64,000 nt of DNA from Acidiferrum sp963771295 (GTDB lineage: Bacteria > Acidobacteriota > Terriglobia > Acidiferrales > UBA7541): contig CAVYTB010000004.1 in assembly GCA_963771295.1 (NCBI GenBank), positions 124,001 to 188,000 of the forward strand. Reading direction: 5' to 3'. The stretch's first letter is position 1. The number at the start of each line of letters is the position of its first letter. The position numbers and the translations under genes are program-made. The notes below the pieces were generated by a model, which saw only the letters and a list, made by a program, of their open reading frames with translations, ran no database searches and was not told the DNA's origin. Positions 61,871 through 64,000 of the stretch are shown one piece after another.

Positions 61871-62293
61871 TCACAACCTCCGCTCACCGAAAACCTTACG
61901 CTCTGGAATGTCTGTGCCCTCGTTGACCAGGGCATCAGTAAAATCCGCAGACGAGTGCCGTCGGCTCAAACCAATTTCAGCTCGGTAGAGAGAACATTCC
62001 CGGAGATCAGCACCTCGAAAACTCGCACCGGCTGCGAAGCTGAACGCAAGCTCTGCGCCGCGGAGTGATGCCTTTTGAAAATCTGTCCGGTATAGGCGAG
62101 CCCCGAACAGATTCGCGCCTTCCAGATTCGCACCGAATAGCGACATCCCGCTGAGGTCAACGTGCATCCACTGCTTGCCACGAAGGTCCTGGTTGTACAA
62201 GTCTCGAGCAGGAATGCGATCGATCTCCTCGCCAAGGACGTTGCGAATGATCACGATAGGTGCTGGTGGTTTGTTTGCGCTGAAGGGCCACAT
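61871..62293 (-). CDS. Pentapeptide-repeat protein
   Basis: The 140-residue protein has about nine consecutive A-(D/N)-L-x-x type units between residues 45 and 125 (LSGMSLFGANLEGANLFGARLYRTDFQKASLRGAEL, then ASFRGADLRECSLYRAE). This forms a right-handed quadrilateral beta helix. The N-terminus (MWPFSANKPPAP) is not a repeat. Such proteins can bind gyrase or act in protection, but no evidence here selects a role. Its start shares one base with the recombinase stop, so it is co-translated with it. Confidence 0.82.
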   Translation of the reverse strand: MWPFSANKPPAPIVIIRNVLGEEIDRIPARDLYNQDLRGKQWMHVDLSGMSLFGANLEGANLFGARLYRTDFQKASLRGAELAFSFAAGASFRGADLRECSLYRAEIGLSRRHSSADFTDALVNEGTDIPERKVFGERRL

Positions 62294-63591
62294 TACTTTT
62301 CTCCAAGAATCACGAGCAATTCCTTGAGACTTGCCAGTTCGGCGTTCAGCTCTTCCTGCGTTGGGCTAGGAGCTGGCTCCTGGAAGAATGCTGGATCCAA
62401 GTCTTCGTCACTAGCGACGTACGCGGGCGACGTAGGTGCCTCAACAATGCCTGGAACATTCAGCCTAGGCTTGCGACGCACCAGGCTGCGCTTTACGACG
62501 ATCTCAGCTTTGGGATCTTTGCAGGCTGGCGTCTTTGAAGGAGAAGCGGATTTGGTACGCGAGGAAGACTTGGCCTTCGAGTTGGACTTTGGCGGTGGAA
62601 CCTCCACAAGTCGAACATCAAAACCGAGACCAGCTCCTTCGACTCCTGCCCACTCCTTGCGAAGCTCGACATTTTCTGCCAGTTTGCTGTAGCGATCGGA
62701 GATCGATTGGCCAGCGTGACCAATCCAGTAACGCAAAATGTCTTCCGGTACGTAGCGTTCGCGAAGTCTCGTTGTGCGGAAACGGCGAAAAGAATGGAAG
62801 CCTTTGACACCAAGTTTGCGCAGGCGATTTCTCGCGGTCTTCAAGTGCATGGGGCCACCACGCTTGTTCTGAAACAAGAATGAACCCGCCTTCCGGTCGT
62901 TCTTGCCAGCAAACTCGGCGATCTGAATATTCAACCCTGGGTCCAAGTCCACGGTGCGGTTCGCAGCTTGCGTCTTTAAGCGTGGCTGTTCCTGGCCACG
63001 ATAAATGCTGCTCTGCACTGTGATTGCCGCCGCGTCCTGATTCCAGCTCGTTTGGCCATCGGCGTCTCCAACGTGAATTGCCAAACACTCCGCTATTCGT
63101 AACCCGCTGCCCGCCAATACTGCGTAAAGCAAACTCTCCTGAGCGGTAGACGCATTCTTGATAGAACGCTCTACGTCTTCACGGGCAAGGCTGGGCTGCG
63201 TCTGCTTGCCGATCGACGGCGCGTCGATGTGCCTGTAGTTCCACTGGCGTGGGAAGATCGGATCGCCATTGCCGTCCACAGCGCTAGCCACCACTTGCTT
63301 CGCGGTTGCCACGAGTTCGCCGATGGTCTTGGCTGACAATCCCTCGCCAACCAATTTGGTGACGAGATCGCGCAATGTGCCACTGTTGATGTCAGCCAGT
63401 GGCTTTTCGGCGCCGATCATCGGGACCAGGCGTCGGACGTAGCTCGTGAACGCGGAAATGCTCGCTGGTGAAAGAGGCCTGCGACGTTGCGTTACAAGGC
63501 CAGCCAACCATCTCTGCGCCTGCAAGCCAAAAACATACGAGAGAGCCTCTAGTGGGTGAGAAACAAATGGTATTGTGCTGTTAGTCTGCAT
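62293..63591 (-). CDS. Second tyrosine recombinase with a long basic C-terminal extension
   Basis: The 432-residue protein has a core-binding domain (about residues 20-110) and a catalytic domain with R165 (GSGLRIAE), H266-x2-R269 (FHSFRRF), H292 (IGHAGQSISDRY) and nucleophile Y301. After residue 325 there is an unusual tail of about 105 residues: a Ser/Lys/Pro-rich stretch (PPPKSNSKAKSSSRTKSASPSK), then an acidic end (TQEELNAELASLKELLVILG) that could be a coiled coil. It is unlike the first integrase in sequence and length, so it probably belongs to another element. Its stop overlaps the pentapeptide gene by one base. Confidence 0.9.
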   Translation of the reverse strand: MQTNSTIPFVSHPLEALSYVFGLQAQRWLAGLVTQRRRPLSPASISAFTSYVRRLVPMIGAEKPLADINSGTLRDLVTKLVGEGLSAKTIGELVATAKQVVASAVDGNGDPIFPRQWNYRHIDAPSIGKQTQPSLAREDVERSIKNASTAQESLLYAVLAGSGLRIAECLAIHVGDADGQTSWNQDAAAITVQSSIYRGQEQPRLKTQAANRTVDLDPGLNIQIAEFAGKNDRKAGSFLFQNKRGGPMHLKTARNRLRKLGVKGFHSFRRFRTTRLRERYVPEDILRYWIGHAGQSISDRYSKLAENVELRKEWAGVEGAGLGFDVRLVEVPPPKSNSKAKSSSRTKSASPSKTPACKDPKAEIVVKRSLVRRKPRLNVPGIVEAPTSPAYVASDEDLDPAFFQEPAPSPTQEELNAELASLKELLVILGEK

Positions 63592-63656
63592 ACGAGATTC
63601 ACCTCGTGTGTTGATTAGGAGGCGGAGCCAGTTGACGCTGGCTTCGCTTCCGCCTA

Positions 63657-63827
63657 CTACTTCGTTTCTTTTACAAACTTCTCAATCAGAGCGCGAATCA
63701 CAGAGCTACGCGTTGCCAACGGATATGCTTTGGCGCGTGCTTTATCAAAAGCGTCCAACTCTTTGTCCGTCATCAGGAACGGGACACGGTTTTCACTTTT
63801 CTTCCCTTCGCTTTTTGGTGGACTCAT
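63657..63827 (-). CDS. CopG/Arc-like ribbon-helix-helix regulator
   Basis: This short 56-residue gene begins MSPPKSEGKKSENRVPFLM and ends LIEKFVKETK, with a strand (NRVPFLM), a helix (TDKELDAFDKARAK) and a second helix (TRSSVIRALIEKFV). That is the ribbon-helix-helix arrangement, in which R-x-x-x-x-x-L-type residues contact DNA as a dimer. AAAGGA precedes the ATG. The promoter described next contains a palindrome in its spacer, so autorepression is likely. It is located upstream of the second recombinase and may control it. Confidence 0.7.
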   Translation of the reverse strand: MSPPKSEGKKSENRVPFLMTDKELDAFDKARAKAYPLATRSSVIRALIEKFVKETK

Positions 63828-63872
63828 GGGTTTCCTTTCTGCGTCAACGTGTGCCTATAAGGCTGTGCGGAC

Positions 63873-63900
63873 ACAATAGCATGCCGGCATGTGCTGACAA
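63873..63900 (-). promoter_or_regulatory. Promoter of the ribbon-helix-helix gene with a palindrome in its spacer
   Basis: On the minus strand TTGTCA (63900-63895) and TATTGT (63878-63873) are separated by 16 bp. Both hexamers are partial matches to consensus (5 of 6 and 4 of 6). The spacer contains the perfect 12-bp palindrome CATGCCGGCATG at 63880-63891. A repressor bound there would block RNA polymerase. Confidence 0.5.
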
Positions 63901-64000
63901 AAGTAACCAGTTGTCTGGCGTACTTTGCTCAGCTGTCGATGTCTTCCGCTTCCAATGGTTCATCACATCCGCACACCGCGCCCACTTCGACATCACATCC

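Noticed and set aside
51488..64000. Defence system (restriction-modification, CRISPR, toxin-antitoxin) in the island
   Set aside because: I looked for methyltransferase, nuclease, Cas and typical toxin motifs and saw none. The ribbon-helix-helix gene has no adjacent toxin within the window; the recombinase is its only neighbour.

Overview
The window looks like chromosome from an Acidobacteriota (Koribacter/Sulfotelmatobacter-like) soil bacterium. This is inferred from a combination of traits: a very large Oar-type TonB-dependent receptor with an N-terminal carboxypeptidase-regulatory domain, several FG-GAP plus ASPIC/UnbV (CRTAC1-like) secreted proteins, frequent Tat signals (R-R-x-F-L), many glycoside hydrolases, and GC-rich third positions. 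No rRNA or marker gene is present to fix the taxon.

Layout. 1-7.6 kb: an exopolysaccharide operon (NusG/RfaH-type antiterminator tail, Wzy-like polymerase, Wzx-like flippase, two glycosyltransferases, a methyltransferase and a polyprenyl-phosphate sugar transferase). 7.8-17.2 kb: sugar and glycerol catabolism (Na+/solute symporter plus small membrane protein, FAD glycerol-3-phosphate dehydrogenase, Tat-exported sugar-isomerase-like TIM barrel, GH2, GH97). 17.2-27.2 kb: a four-gene minus-strand operon of FG-GAP/ASPIC and TPR proteins, one of them a 1278-residue fusion with a thioredoxin fold. 27.3-42.7 kb: a LacI regulator, a promoter and operator-like site, an Oar-type receptor, a TPR / alkaline-phosphatase-like / unknown triad, then GH42, GH36, an MDR dehydrogenase and an SDR. 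The enzymes together suggest uptake and hydrolysis of alpha- and beta-galactosides followed by sugar oxidation.

42.9-47.8 kb is the most interesting part: a tightly overlapping six-gene operon that looks like a ribosomally made peptide (RiPP) cluster. It holds a secreted repeat protein, a 61-residue precursor-like peptide with a Y-x-x-P leader box and two Cys near the C-terminus, an S24/S26-type peptidase, an HprK-like kinase, a PqqD-like recognition protein and a radical SAM/SPASM maturase. It combines parts known from lasso-peptide clusters (Y-x-x-P leader, PqqD-like protein, HprK-like tailoring kinase) with a radical SAM enzyme, and has no lasso cyclase or B2 protease in the window.

51.4-64 kb is a mobile or accessory region beginning at a tRNA-Arg(TCT) gene. 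It contains a tyrosine integrase with HTH and small basic partners, an intact IS1634-like element with perfect 19-bp inverted repeats, a DUF1254 gene cut by an IS3 fragment, IS66 debris, small zinc-ribbon proteins, a receiver/histidine-kinase hybrid, a lytic transglycosylase, a pentapeptide-repeat protein, a second tyrosine recombinase and a CopG-like small regulator with a palindrome inside its own promoter. The right end of this region is not in the window.
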